57,401 nt of DNA from Pseudomonadota bacterium (GTDB taxonomy: Bacteria; Myxococcota_A; Bradymonadia; UBA4248): NCBI GenBank assembly GCA_017441205.1, contig JAFRYG010000211.1, positions 1-57,401 on the forward strand, read 5' to 3'. Of the stretch, positions 38,694 to 47,007 are shown one piece after another. Both the position numbers and the translations under genes were made by a program. Every line of letters starts with the position of its first letter. The first letter of the stretch is position 1. The notes beneath the pieces are model-generated. The model did not search any database. It was not told the DNA's origin and saw only the letters and a program-made list of their open reading frames with translations.

Positions 38694-41600
38694 TTATACG
38701 ACGCGTTCCCGCGTCTTTTCGGTAATGTCCACATTGACGAGGTGCGGCAGGCCCTTGGGTCCGAGTTTGATCTGATCGACGAATATCCCGCGATCTTCGT
38801 CCATGATCATCAGGCGATCGACGAAGTCGACGCCTTCGACGTTTTCGACGATGTGATACAAATCCACTTTGAGGACGCTGCGACCAAATTTCCAACCCTT
38901 CTCATCGCGGCCACCGACGATGGGATGCAGGAATTTTCTGAGGGCTTTGTTGATATCGCGTTTGAGTCGATCGCTTGAACCGGTGCTCGTGCGAATGATT
39001 TCGACATAGACGCTGATTTCTGTGTACTGCGGCCGTTCGACATTGACCCGAACCGTAATCAGACGGCGTTCGTCCAGATAGGATTTGACGCGGCGCAGAA
39101 GTTCGTTGGTGGGAACGAGTTTCTGGCTGTAATCTTCCTTGGATTCGTCGAATTTGGGAACGACGATGATGCAGACTGAACCTTCCTGTTCTGTCGAGGG
39201 CAGGCAGCATGTTCTGGCAATAGCGTTTGAACTCTGGAGGGAGAGGACTTCGAAGTCTTCCTGTGTGACTGCGCGATAACGGCTTTTGATGACGTATGGC
39301 CCGCGTTGTTTGACGGATTCGATGGATTCCACGTCGCTTCCGCCTTCGCCGGGATAGTAGTTGGTGACGCCATCAATGTATGCGATGGCCTGTCGGATGG
39401 TGGTTGCCTGGTTTACGCCGATATTCCCCTTTACGCCGCCGCCGACACAGTAGTGCGAGGTACGGATATTCTGATCGAGTACGGGAACGACCATGCCGTG
39501 TTTTCCGTCGCCAAAGCGAACCTTTCCCGTCAGGCGATCCAGTCGGTAGTGGCGGCTTCGATCGTTTGAAAGGAAGAAGCTTTCGACATTTTCCCAACGG
39601 ACCCACCAGCCGCCGAGACGGGTATCTTCCTGCAGGAATGGCTTGGAACCATACAGGGCTTTGAGGGCTTCGATTTCTTCATCGCGTGGTTTGTCTTTTT
39701 CGCGGACCCAGATTTCCTCGCCTTCGAGGATGGGAGTATTCAGGAATTTGAATACCTGATTGGGTGTGCCGCGTCCGGTTCCCAGAATTTCAAAATTGAG
39801 CGTACGGCGGTTGACGGCCTGAACTGTATTGAACAGGATATGATCGATGCGCGGCAATTCTTCGTAGCCGCCCATTTCGAGGCGTACGCGGAGCCAGAAC
39901 AGGTTTTCGCCGAATTTGCGCGTCGGGGCCATATCCTTGGGGCCGATGAATTCGAGATAGCCTGTTTCCGTAAAGGCTCTGGTGCCGTCGGAGATATTCA
40001 AATCCGCCCATTCCCTGCCGTTCCAGTATTCCCAGGCGATCTTCTTGTTTCCGAAGTATTCTTCCTCCATCCGTTTGTAGTAATTGCGGAGGAATTTTTC
40101 GTCGTCGCGGTTGCGGTCGATCTTTGCCCCCGTCTGAGTGAGGACATGGACGAAGATTTGGACGCGTTCATTGGGGAATGGTCCGTTCATGCCGAAATAC
40201 ATGGACGGATTCTCATCGGGTATGGGTTCGAAAACCTGAATCACCGAAAGATCTTCACTCACGGAGGCCGTAATATCTTCGTAGCGGAAGTCATTGTAGG
40301 TCAGGACGAGAGGAGGAGTCTGGCTGGCTTCTTCGTATTTCAGGCGAATGGATTTCATTTGAGGGGGACGCAGCGGTCGTTCGTCGAACCAGGCCCATTT
40401 GTCGCCGTCGAGCATATACATGCCGGGGACGCCGTAATCTCCCTGAACGATGCGGGCGCGGATGAAGAAAGCTTCCTGATCCGCGACCTCGATTTTGGCC
40501 ATATTTTCGGGGACAGCGAAGCTCACGGTTCCGTTGCGGGTAAAGCAATATGTCGTATCGTCGAATTCCATGCCCTTGAGGGATTCATCAATGCCCTTGG
40601 GATTGACAATTCCGATGCGCTGCCACTGACGACCATCGTAGAATTCCCATGCGATTTGCAAATCAGTGGAGGGATTGAGTCCCGAAACGGCGACGGCGTC
40701 GGCAAGTTCAAAATCGATGCGGATATGCGCACCCTTGTGCCCAAAGAGTTCGTTGTTGCCGATGTAGAATGCGCTGTCCAGACCTGGTTCCTTGTGGAAT
40801 GGATAGAAGCTCTTGGAAAGATCGACCGGCAGATAATCATTGTCATTTGTCTGGCAAATGACTTTGTCTGGCTGAATACCTTCGCCGAGGATTTCGATGC
40901 GCATTTTGATGCGTTCGACGCTCGTCATATCGAGGCTTTGCGGCACATTGACGAGTCGGGCGCGGATCCAGTAGCCTTCTTCTTCGTTGACGGTGGTTTC
41001 TTCCATGCCGTCGACACCCTGGAATGCTGCCCATCCGATGGGCAGTTCCTGCGTCGAAGCTTCGAGTTCTCTCCAGCGGTGCCCATTCCAGTATTCCCAT
41101 TCACAAAGGGTTGGGAAGTCAGAATCCGGGCTGTTTGGGGTTTCGACGCCGATGATGAGCAGTGCTTCTTCGCTGAGCACTTCGAGGCGCGGATCCATGA
41201 AATACAGATATCGTTCGATATGCTGACATCCCATGAAGGCTTCGAAGGACTGCCCTGGCCGTCCATAGATATAGGGAGTGTTGTCTGCGTATGCATCGTG
41301 AAATTGCGAGAAACATCGGACGATGGATGTCGGCAGAACGACGAGATCCCTGAGTGTTTCGAACACGACCGGAGGTTCGTCCGTTTTGTAACTCGTTGCG
41401 ACGCTCGTTCCTGCAGGTACGACCTGGAAATTTCTGGCACCCGGTACCAGACTGAATGTCAGGTCGACGTGAGCCGGCTGAGGCGGCTGCAGGTCAATTC
41501 CCATCAGATTCAGGAATGCCAGATAGTTTTTATCGCCGACGCGATTCAGACGATAGAGCAGAACTTCAATCAGCCATGCAAAGAGTTCCAGCAGGGTTAT

Positions 41601-41717
41601 ACCAGGATCGGATGCATTGTGGTTTGTCCATTCCGGGCAGTATTTGGGAATCAGTTCAACCGCTTCGCGGACGAGATCTTCCCATTTGCGGTCATCCAGT
41701 TTCGGTAATGGAATCAT
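38694..41717 (-). CDS. Baseplate assembly protein J-like (TIGR02243 type)
   Basis: A 1007-aa protein, the largest of the set. N-terminal block KLDDRKWEDLVREAVELIPKYCPEWTNHNASDPGITLLELFAWLIEVLLYRLNRVGD is the hallmark of the long putative baseplate assembly family found in eCIS and photorhabdus virulence-cassette loci. The middle (about 200-680) contains repeated Trp-rich beta modules (WEYWNGHRWREL, WEFYDGRQWQRI, WEYWNGREWADL). The C-terminal part carries the Mu gpJ-type domain (VKQRGPYVIKSRYRAVTQEDFEVLSLQSSNAIARTCC through the final strands). It builds the baseplate ring that triggers sheath contraction. Four-base ATGA overlap with gp25. Confidence 0.93.
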   Translation of the reverse strand: MIPLPKLDDRKWEDLVREAVELIPKYCPEWTNHNASDPGITLLELFAWLIEVLLYRLNRVGDKNYLAFLNLMGIDLQPPQPAHVDLTFSLVPGARNFQVVPAGTSVATSYKTDEPPVVFETLRDLVVLPTSIVRCFSQFHDAYADNTPYIYGRPGQSFEAFMGCQHIERYLYFMDPRLEVLSEEALLIIGVETPNSPDSDFPTLCEWEYWNGHRWRELEASTQELPIGWAAFQGVDGMEETTVNEEEGYWIRARLVNVPQSLDMTSVERIKMRIEILGEGIQPDKVICQTNDNDYLPVDLSKSFYPFHKEPGLDSAFYIGNNELFGHKGAHIRIDFELADAVAVSGLNPSTDLQIAWEFYDGRQWQRIGIVNPKGIDESLKGMEFDDTTYCFTRNGTVSFAVPENMAKIEVADQEAFFIRARIVQGDYGVPGMYMLDGDKWAWFDERPLRPPQMKSIRLKYEEASQTPPLVLTYNDFRYEDITASVSEDLSVIQVFEPIPDENPSMYFGMNGPFPNERVQIFVHVLTQTGAKIDRNRDDEKFLRNYYKRMEEEYFGNKKIAWEYWNGREWADLNISDGTRAFTETGYLEFIGPKDMAPTRKFGENLFWLRVRLEMGGYEELPRIDHILFNTVQAVNRRTLNFEILGTGRGTPNQVFKFLNTPILEGEEIWVREKDKPRDEEIEALKALYGSKPFLQEDTRLGGWWVRWENVESFFLSNDRSRHYRLDRLTGKVRFGDGKHGMVVPVLDQNIRTSHYCVGGGVKGNIGVNQATTIRQAIAYIDGVTNYYPGEGGSDVESIESVKQRGPYVIKSRYRAVTQEDFEVLSLQSSNAIARTCCLPSTEQEGSVCIIVVPKFDESKEDYSQKLVPTNELLRRVKSYLDERRLITVRVNVERPQYTEISVYVEIIRTSTGSSDRLKRDINKALRKFLHPIVGGRDEKGWKFGRSVLKVDLYHIVENVEGVDFVDRLMIMDEDRGIFVDQIKLGPKGLPHLVNVDITEKTRERVV

Positions 41718-42118
41718 ACTTCTCCCTCTTTGCGAAGATAAAATGGATAGACGAGATTGGCTTTCGTATTGGTTTTGCGAATCGTATACGATATCGTAAC
41801 ATTCATGCGGCTCAGCTCTTCTTCGTCGGGTTGTGCGACGACTTCGATGTCGGCGACCCGGGGCTCAAACTCCATTATTGAACGTTTGACTTCGTATTCT
41901 ATTTTGGCGGCTGTAATTGCCGTATTTGGTTCGAAAAGAATATCGTGTATCCCGCAGCCAAAGGTCGGACGCATCATTCGTTCTCCCGGGGCTGTGCCGA
42001 GGATCAGCATCATGCTCTGACGGATATTGGCATCGTCGGAACTCATTTCTGTTCCACCGAGTGCATCTACCTGCATCGGAAAAGAAAAACCACTGCCAAT
42101 GATGTTATTCTTAGCCAT
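41714..42118 (-). CDS. GPW/gp25-like baseplate wedge protein
   Basis: A 134-aa member of the T4 gp25/TssE family. Features: FSFPMQVDALGGTEMSSDDANIRQSMMLILGTAPGERMMRPTFGCGIHDILFEPN, containing the conserved EPR-type loop (GERMMRP) and hydrophobic strand, then a final strand with TISYTIR. gp25 polymerises at the baseplate and nucleates the sheath through a sheath-like handshake domain, so its presence argues for a genuine contractile machine. It overlaps baseplate J by four bases and starts 19 bp after the small zinc-ribbon gene. Confidence 0.9.
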   Translation of the reverse strand: MAKNNIIGSGFSFPMQVDALGGTEMSSDDANIRQSMMLILGTAPGERMMRPTFGCGIHDILFEPNTAITAAKIEYEVKRSIMEFEPRVADIEVVAQPDEEELSRMNVTISYTIRKTNTKANLVYPFYLRKEGEV

Positions 42119-42137
42119 TGTTTCACCACTGCCTGAA

Positions 42138-42329
42138 TTAATATGAGTTCTGGCCTTCTATCCAGCGCCCACATTCCGTGCATTTCACGCTGATCGAGGG
42201 ACCTTCGGTATCGACTTCGATCGCTTTTTTGTCACAAAACGGACACACAAGTCCATCGACGTGACCATTCATGACTTCGTCCAGCACATCCTGCCACATC
42301 GAAAGCTCGTCATAATCACACTCTGACAT
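42138..42329 (-). CDS. 63-aa zinc-ribbon protein heading the CIS operon
   Basis: A 63-aa protein: MSECDYDELSMWQDVLDEVMNG, then CPFCDKKAIEVDTEG...VKCTECGRWIEG. Two CxxC pairs 21 residues apart form a classical zinc ribbon. A very strong site (AAAGGAGG) lies seven bases before the start. It is the first gene of the CIS transcript. It may be a regulator or assembly factor; no DNA-binding helix is visible beyond the ribbon. Function unknown. Confidence 0.78.
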   Translation of the reverse strand: MSECDYDELSMWQDVLDEVMNGHVDGLVCPFCDKKAIEVDTEGPSISVKCTECGRWIEGQNSY

Positions 42330-42609
42330 TGTCTATCCTCCTTTTGACTCCAGGTTCTGCACGCTGCCGTGCGGTGAAATCATGGTCTGCCATGCGAAAT
42401 CCCTTAACTACGCCGGTGTTTTGCGGAACGACCGGCAACAGTTAAGTGAATATAGAAAAACTCCACTATATCTCTATCACATCCAAATCGCTTTGCACAT
42501 TCGTTTTGTTGACTAATTCTTGCATCAGGTTCTGTCATGAATGTTCGGGGATTACGGGTTTTCTGATCAGCCCTGTGTCAAGAACGCCGCAGGTGTTCAA
42601 TATCCATAG

Positions 42610-42757
42610 CCCCGGCTGGAGTCGCAGGCGACTACCGGGGGGCAATACGTTCCCTTCTTTTTCCCGAACTTTTTGCCAGCCTTTTGTGCTGGCAAAAAGT
42701 TCGGCGGGGGAGGAGATGGATATTTACCTATCCCCCGGTAGCTAACGCAACCGGGGG
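42610..42757. repeat. CCCCGG/CCGGGG element with perfect 17-bp hairpin
   Basis: CCCCGG (42610-42615) and CCGGGG (42635-42640) open the element. A perfect 17-bp hairpin (arms 42664-42680 and 42688-42704) follows, then CCCCCGG (42732-42738) and CCGGGGG (42751-42757). Same layout as 4941-5097 with a different hairpin sequence. Confidence 0.8.
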
Positions 42758-42972
42758 CTACAAAACTGAAAGCCCTAAAGGGCTTTTGATCATGGCTGAA
42801 TTGTTATGCTCTATCTTCCGGAGCTAACACAACCGGGGGCTGCAAAACAGAAAGCCCCAAAGGGCTTTTGATCATGGCTGAATTGTTATGCCCTATCTTC
42901 CGGAGCTAACGCAATCGGGGGCTGCAAAACAGAAAGCCCCAAAGGGCTTTTGATCATGGCTGAATTGTTATG
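42729..42972 (+). repeat. 82-bp tandem repeat, three copies
   Basis: Units begin at 42729, 42812 and 42894. Each has a GC-rich GAGCTAACGCAACCGGGGGCT-like half, an AAAGCCC...GGGCTTTT hairpin resembling a terminator, and the invariant GATCATGGCTGAATTG tail. Copies 2 and 3 differ at only a few bases. Confidence 0.9.
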
Positions 42973-43032
42973 ATTTCGTTATGGACTGCAGAGATATTCG
43001 CTTGACTTGGGAGCATATCCTGTGCTTAGTTG

Positions 43033-43067
43033 AAAATGAGAATAGGAATGATTCCTATTCTCATTTT
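43033..43067. promoter_or_regulatory. Perfect 35-bp palindrome, likely Fur/PerR operator
   Basis: 17-bp arms (43033-43049 and 43051-43067) around a single central G. The core GAATAGG...CCTATTC and the AT-rich outer part fit a double Fur/PerR-type box. It lies 63 bp before the Fur-family gene. A possible TTGACT -35 at 43002-43007 with a weak TTAGTT -10 near 43026 would place the dyad over the transcription start, so autoregulation is likely (inference). Confidence 0.75.
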
Positions 43068-43129
43068 GTATTTCGGAACAATATACGTCCCTCGTTTCGG
43101 ATCATTTCATTCTGCAGGTTATTCGGACG

Positions 43130-43597
43130 ATGTCAGACAGACAGCAAGCCATTTACCGATATGTTCTGGATTCCAAATCGCATCCGGATGCGGAGGAAAT
43201 TTTGGGGGAAATGCGCAGAATGTTTCCGAAGATTTCGCTTGGGACGGTCTACCGGAATCTTGGGATGCTGATCAAATCCCATAAGCTGCGCAGGATTTCT
43301 CTTTCCGGACAGCCGGATAGATTTGATGATGCAGCTCCGCACGATCATATTATTTGTGACTGCTGTGGGAATATTGTCGATATTCCATCGGTTCGCTGCC
43401 GGATGGAGGATTTTCCCGAGGGCGCTACCATTGAGAAATACGAGGTGACTGCATACGGATATTGTGCGGCTTGTTCCGCAGTCATAAAAAATGGTTTTGA
43501 AAGCGATGAATACGATGTCCTGGACGATGAACCGGCGGATGGTGATCATCCGAAAAGTGAAGAAGGGGCTGATGGTGTTCCGGATGACATTGAGTAA
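43130..43597 (+). CDS. Fur/PerR-family metal-dependent transcriptional repressor
   Basis: A 155-aa Fur-family repressor. N-terminal winged helix: AIYRYVLDSKSHPDAEEILGEMRRMFPKISLGTVYRNLGML, with the Fur-family recognition helix SLGTVYRNL. The dimerisation domain has the metal site APHDHIICDCCGNIVDI and structural cysteines CDCC and CAAC for zinc. The HDH motif and partner rubrerythrin favour a PerR-like peroxide sensor over iron uptake control. The C-terminus carries an extra acidic tail (EYDVLDDEPADGDHPKSEEGADG). A 35-bp palindrome lies upstream. Imperfect GTTCGGGATGTCC repeats (about 43605-43645) separate it from rbr. Confidence 0.9.
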   Translation: MSDRQQAIYRYVLDSKSHPDAEEILGEMRRMFPKISLGTVYRNLGMLIKSHKLRRISLSGQPDRFDDAAPHDHIICDCCGNIVDIPSVRCRMEDFPEGATIEKYEVTAYGYCAACSAVIKNGFESDEYDVLDDEPADGDHPKSEEGADGVPDDIE

Positions 43598-43729
43598 CAA
43601 GGGGTTCGGGATGTCCTGTCCTTGAATAAATGATGTTCGGGATGTCCGTGAATGAATGATACAGAAGTTCAGACTGAGGCTTGGAACATGGGGTTCTGAG
43701 CCACGACAAACATAAGGAGAAGGAAATCT

Positions 43730-44272
43730 ATGGCAGATCTTAAAGGAACCAAAACAGAAGCTAATCTTCAGGCCGCTTTTGCCGGTGAATCCCAGGCCCG
43801 CAACAAATATACGTATTATGCAAGCCAGGCCAAGAAAGACGGTTATGAGCAGATTGCTGCTATCTTTCTCGAGACAGCAGAAAACGAAAAGGAGCATGCA
43901 AAACTCTGGTTCAAATGCCTGCATGACAACAAGATTCCGACGACAGCCGAGAATCTGCTCGATGCCGCCAATGGCGAGAATTACGAGTGGACGGATATGT
44001 ATGCCACGTTTGCGAAGGAAGCCCGCGAAGAAGGTTTTGATCGCATTGCCAAGTTGTTCGAAATGGTCGGTGCCATCGAAAAACACCACGAAGAACGTTA
44101 TCGCAAGCTTCTGTCGAACGTAGAAAGCGAAGTCGTGTTCTCGCGCGATGGCGATGCCATCTGGGAATGCCGCAACTGCGGTCATATCGTCATCGGCAAA
44201 AAAGCACCCGCGGTCTGCCCGGTCTGCGCCCATCCGCAGTCGTTCTTCCAGGTCAGAGCTGAGAATTATTAA
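43730..44272 (+). CDS. rbr: Rubrerythrin
   Basis: A 180-aa rubrerythrin, a peroxidase of anaerobes that reduces hydrogen peroxide. The ferritin-like domain has the di-iron ligands in [22 protein letters not shown] and [11 protein letters not shown]; the C-terminal rubredoxin domain has WECRNCGHI and [11 protein letters not shown] (two CxxC pairs). Start after AGGAGAAGG. With the upstream Fur/PerR-like regulator it forms a peroxide-defence module, and it indicates anaerobic or microaerobic life. It ends upstream of a repeat-rich spacer and a hairpin terminator. Confidence 0.96.
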   Translation: MADLKGTKTEANLQAAFAGESQARNKYTYYASQAKKDGYEQIAAIFLETAENEKEHAKLWFKCLHDNKIPTTAENLLDAANGENYEWTDMYATFAKEAREEGFDRIAKLFEMVGAIEKHHEERYRKLLSNVESEVVFSRDGDAIWECRNCGHIVIGKKAPAVCPVCAHPQSFFQVRAENY

Positions 44273-44301
44273 TTAATGCTTTGTATGGCCACTGCGTTGT
44301 T

Positions 44302-44337
44302 TTTAGCTTAGAGCCTGGAGCTTAGAGCTTGGAGTCT
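44302..44337 (+). repeat. AGCTTAGAGCCTGGAGC array
   Basis: Units (A/T)GAGC(T)TGGAGC/TTAGAGC, also present at 8608-8643 in the pfk-ridA spacer. Confidence 0.75.
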
Positions 44338-44525
44338 TTAGTAGTTGGAAGTTGGGAGTTGGGAGTAGATCTTGGCTGGCGATAGTCTGTTGCAGGGGAT
44401 GGCGAAATCCATATCGTTCATCAGAAACGATCCAGATAATTGCCTGTAAAAACTAACGACTAACAACTAACAACTGAGATAGTTTTGAGCTTATCGACAC
44501 TCTGTTATATGAAGTTTTGATGTTT

Positions 44526-44553
44526 AAAAAGGCCGCGTTTTCGCGGCCTTTTT
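44526..44553. terminator. Terminator downstream of rubrerythrin
   Basis: GGCCGCG (44531-44537) and CGCGGCC (44542-44548) with a TTTT loop, A-run on the left and T-run on the right; usable from both strands. Confidence 0.88.
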
Positions 44554-44668
44554 GATTTTGACTGAAGACATTGGGATGAGCCTTTAGTTGGCATATCATT
44601 GGTCAAACACTGAAGTCAGCACGGGAGAAGCGCAGTTTTTCAGAGGGTATGGGGAAGCCCCCCATACA

Positions 44669-46897
44669 TCAGTTCACGGAATACTTCAGCGTAGGTTCCA
44701 GAGAACGGATCATCAGATCGATATCGCTTTTTTCACCCTGGAGAGCGTATTGCTCCGTTGTTTTGTCGGCGAGTCGTTTTTCGTTGTCCTTCTGTCGCGC
44801 AATGAACTGTTCCTTGAGGGCATTGGCGTTTGCCCCCTTGATATCCTTGAGGCCGGCGAGTGATCTGGCGAGCGTTCGTTCCTCTTCGTGGAGCGAATTG
44901 AGCTGAGACTTGATATTGCCGAGTCTGAGGTTGATTTCTTCGCGTTTGTCGAGGGCTTCGAGGTACTGTTTGAAAAGCGCGGCGGAATCCTCTCCGATGA
45001 GCCCGCCGTCGATGGCATTCTGAATGGCGGTGCGGCAGTCTTTGGTGCGTTCGCCGCGGAATTCGCCGCTATTTTTGACGGTGAGCGGCAGATCGACTTT
45101 GCCGTTTGCCGGGACCTCGACCGAAACGTTCCATGAAGACGCCGTTTCGACGGTGTTTTCGGGGAAATTGAGCGGCGTCCATGTGGCGGAACGTTTGGGC
45201 AGCTGCAGGACGACGGTGACATCGTTGGGGATATGGCTCGTCATCGCAAACGTACTCGTGCGATTTTCTTCGATGGTATAGTTGCAGACACCATTTTCAA
45301 AACGATTCAGACGATAGTTCTTTTCGCCCATATTGTTTGACATTTCTGCCGTCAGCCGTCCTTCGCTTGCAAAGGTAATATACGCCGTTGCGCTTTGTTC
45401 TGTGCGCGTCAAATAGCCCTCGCCGATGACGGCGTCGTCCCGGTACAGCGTGATGGGACCTGCATCCAGGGAGAAATTGCTGTCATTTTTTAGTTCGATG
45501 GTTTGCCAGGATTTGCTGATCTGTGCTTTGCCCTCGAAGGGTTCGAACAGGGAATAGGGAATGTCGCTGCTGTCGACGAAGCGCGTTTCATGCGCGGGCA
45601 GCTTGTGCTGGATGAGGTTGACGAGAGCCGTGCTGCCATCGGGGACGCTGAGTTTGGCGGCCATCGGGTATTCATCGAATGCACCGATCTGATTTTTCGA
45701 AGCGAGGGCCTGGAAATTCGAGACCATTTTATCGGTGAGCATTTCGCCGCTCTCTTTGGGGGCCTGGACCACGTAGTCGATATCCTCCATCTCAGCCATA
45801 TCCATGGCCATCGATTCTTCTTCGGCTGCGGGCATTTCGGCTTCATCGTACAGGGCGACAGCAGCCTTTCGGCTTTCAGCCATTTCGGCGGATCTCGATT
45901 TGGCTGCGGCCATTCCCATTGCCATGGCGTTCATGGGTGCGGGTGCGGCTTTGGGTTCTGCCGCATAACCGGACTGGACGACTTTGGGTGCGGTTGCCTT
46001 TTGCACCGCGAGTCCGGACAGATCCGGGCGTTCGATGAACTGAGGTGTGTAGAGGTCGTATGTAAAGCTCATGGGTTGTCCCGAAACGAGTGAGAAATTG
46101 ATCTCGTTCCAGTCGGATCCGGTGACGTTGCTGATGATTGCCCATCCCTGCAGAATGGCCGTATTCTCTTTTCCCAGAATGAGTCGGTATGCCGGTTTCC
46201 AGGTTGGCATGGAGATGAGGTAGCTCATGGAAAGCTTGCGTTTTTGGCGTGAATCCATGCGGATTTTGAGTTCAAGCTGTTTCCAGTCGCCTTCATTCAG
46301 GCTGACATTCAGGCTTTTATCGAGTCCCTCGGACAGATTTTTGTCGAACAGTGAGATGGATTTGATGTCTTTGAGGGAGATGATTTCCAGGACATCGCCT
46401 TTGGTTTTGAGTGTAACGGTGGCGTCCTGTTCGGAGAGTGCATCGATTTTGACGTTGCTGGGGAGGTCTTCGTAGGGATCGTCAAACCCGACGATGCGTC
46501 CTTCGAAGGAGCGGCCTCTTGTTTTGATCTGGACATGTGCACCGCGGAAAGCGACGATGAGAGCGCGGATGCCGCCTTCGATGATTTGATCGGGGATTTG
46601 TGCCAGAGAATCGAGCGTGTCGCGGTCGACCGGCAGCGAGATGGATACGGGACGACCGTTGCTGTGATCGATGACCGTCAGCGATTTGAGGATGTCGTTG
46701 ATTTGGTCGGGACGTATTCTCAGGATGAGTTCATCCCCTTCGAAGTCTGCCGAACGTTCGACGTATCCGATACCGCTCTGGTACATGATAACTTTGGATA
46801 CGGGGAGTTCATTCCGGGCAGGGGGTGCGGAATTCTGGCCATTGCAGGCACACAGCATGGCTGACATCAGAACGGCGAAAGGGATGATGCGTTTCAT
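44669..46897 (-). CDS. DUF4139-type secreted protein
   Basis: A 742-aa exported protein, start at 46897 fixed by AAGGAG. Residues 1-21 form a lipoprotein-like signal ending CAC. The N-terminal part (KVIMYQSGIGYVERSADFEGDELILRI) and middle (WKPAYRLIL, GWAIISNVTGSDWNEINFSLVSGQPMSFTYDLYTPQ) match the DUF4139/mucoidy-inhibitor-like family. A low-complexity insert (MNAMAMGMAAAKSRSAEM through EEESMAMDMAEME) splits it. The C-terminal part has coiled-coil helices (INLRLGNIKSQLNSLHEEERTLAR). Family members are periplasmic or outer-membrane associated with unknown biochemistry. Convergent with rubrerythrin. Confidence 0.82.
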   Translation of the reverse strand: MKRIIPFAVLMSAMLCACNGQNSAPPARNELPVSKVIMYQSGIGYVERSADFEGDELILRIRPDQINDILKSLTVIDHSNGRPVSISLPVDRDTLDSLAQIPDQIIEGGIRALIVAFRGAHVQIKTRGRSFEGRIVGFDDPYEDLPSNVKIDALSEQDATVTLKTKGDVLEIISLKDIKSISLFDKNLSEGLDKSLNVSLNEGDWKQLELKIRMDSRQKRKLSMSYLISMPTWKPAYRLILGKENTAILQGWAIISNVTGSDWNEINFSLVSGQPMSFTYDLYTPQFIERPDLSGLAVQKATAPKVVQSGYAAEPKAAPAPMNAMAMGMAAAKSRSAEMAESRKAAVALYDEAEMPAAEEESMAMDMAEMEDIDYVVQAPKESGEMLTDKMVSNFQALASKNQIGAFDEYPMAAKLSVPDGSTALVNLIQHKLPAHETRFVDSSDIPYSLFEPFEGKAQISKSWQTIELKNDSNFSLDAGPITLYRDDAVIGEGYLTRTEQSATAYITFASEGRLTAEMSNNMGEKNYRLNRFENGVCNYTIEENRTSTFAMTSHIPNDVTVVLQLPKRSATWTPLNFPENTVETASSWNVSVEVPANGKVDLPLTVKNSGEFRGERTKDCRTAIQNAIDGGLIGEDSAALFKQYLEALDKREEINLRLGNIKSQLNSLHEEERTLARSLAGLKDIKGANANALKEQFIARQKDNEKRLADKTTEQYALQGEKSDIDLMIRSLEPTLKYSVN

Positions 46898-46965
46898 GAT
46901 TTGTCTCCTTTTTGGGGGCTGCGCCTTGAGCCGCGCCATGACTGGCCGGCGGCTCTGCGGCTTGC

Positions 46966-46999
46966 AAAAATCCTATGCGCTGCGCGCATACGGATTTTT
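46966..46999 (-). terminator. Nested palindrome acting as terminator
   Basis: Outer AAAAATCC/GGATTTTT, inner TATGCGC/GCGCATA, loop TGC. It lies just past the stop of the metallophosphoesterase-like gene (47008) on the minus strand and ends in a U-run when read that way. Member of family N. Confidence 0.75.
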
Positions 47000-47007
47000 A
47001 ATATTTT

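Larger units (their letters stand above)
42330..43129. other. Spacer with palindromic element and 82-bp tandem repeats
   Basis: An 800-bp gene-free region between the divergent CIS operon and the Fur/PerR gene. It contains the CCCCGG element with a perfect long hairpin (42610-42757), a three-copy tandem repeat (42729-42972), and the 35-bp dyad (43033-43067). The first 270 bp carry the promoter of the CIS operon; no consensus is obvious. Confidence 0.65.
44273..44668. other. Spacer after rubrerythrin with repeats and terminator
   Basis: About 400 bp without a gene. It contains an AGCTTAGAGCCTGGAGC array (44302-44337), a short GTTGGAAGTTGGGAGTT array (44341-44366), a CTAACGACTAACAACTAACAACT array (about 44450-44473), and the terminator at 44526-44553. 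Faces the convergent DUF4139 gene. Confidence 0.6.

Noticed and set aside
39840..41708. Long open frame (about 620 codons) on the plus strand
   Set aside because: It lies antisense to baseplate J, whose protein has clear family motifs; the plus-strand product is low in recognisable domains and follows from codon bias.
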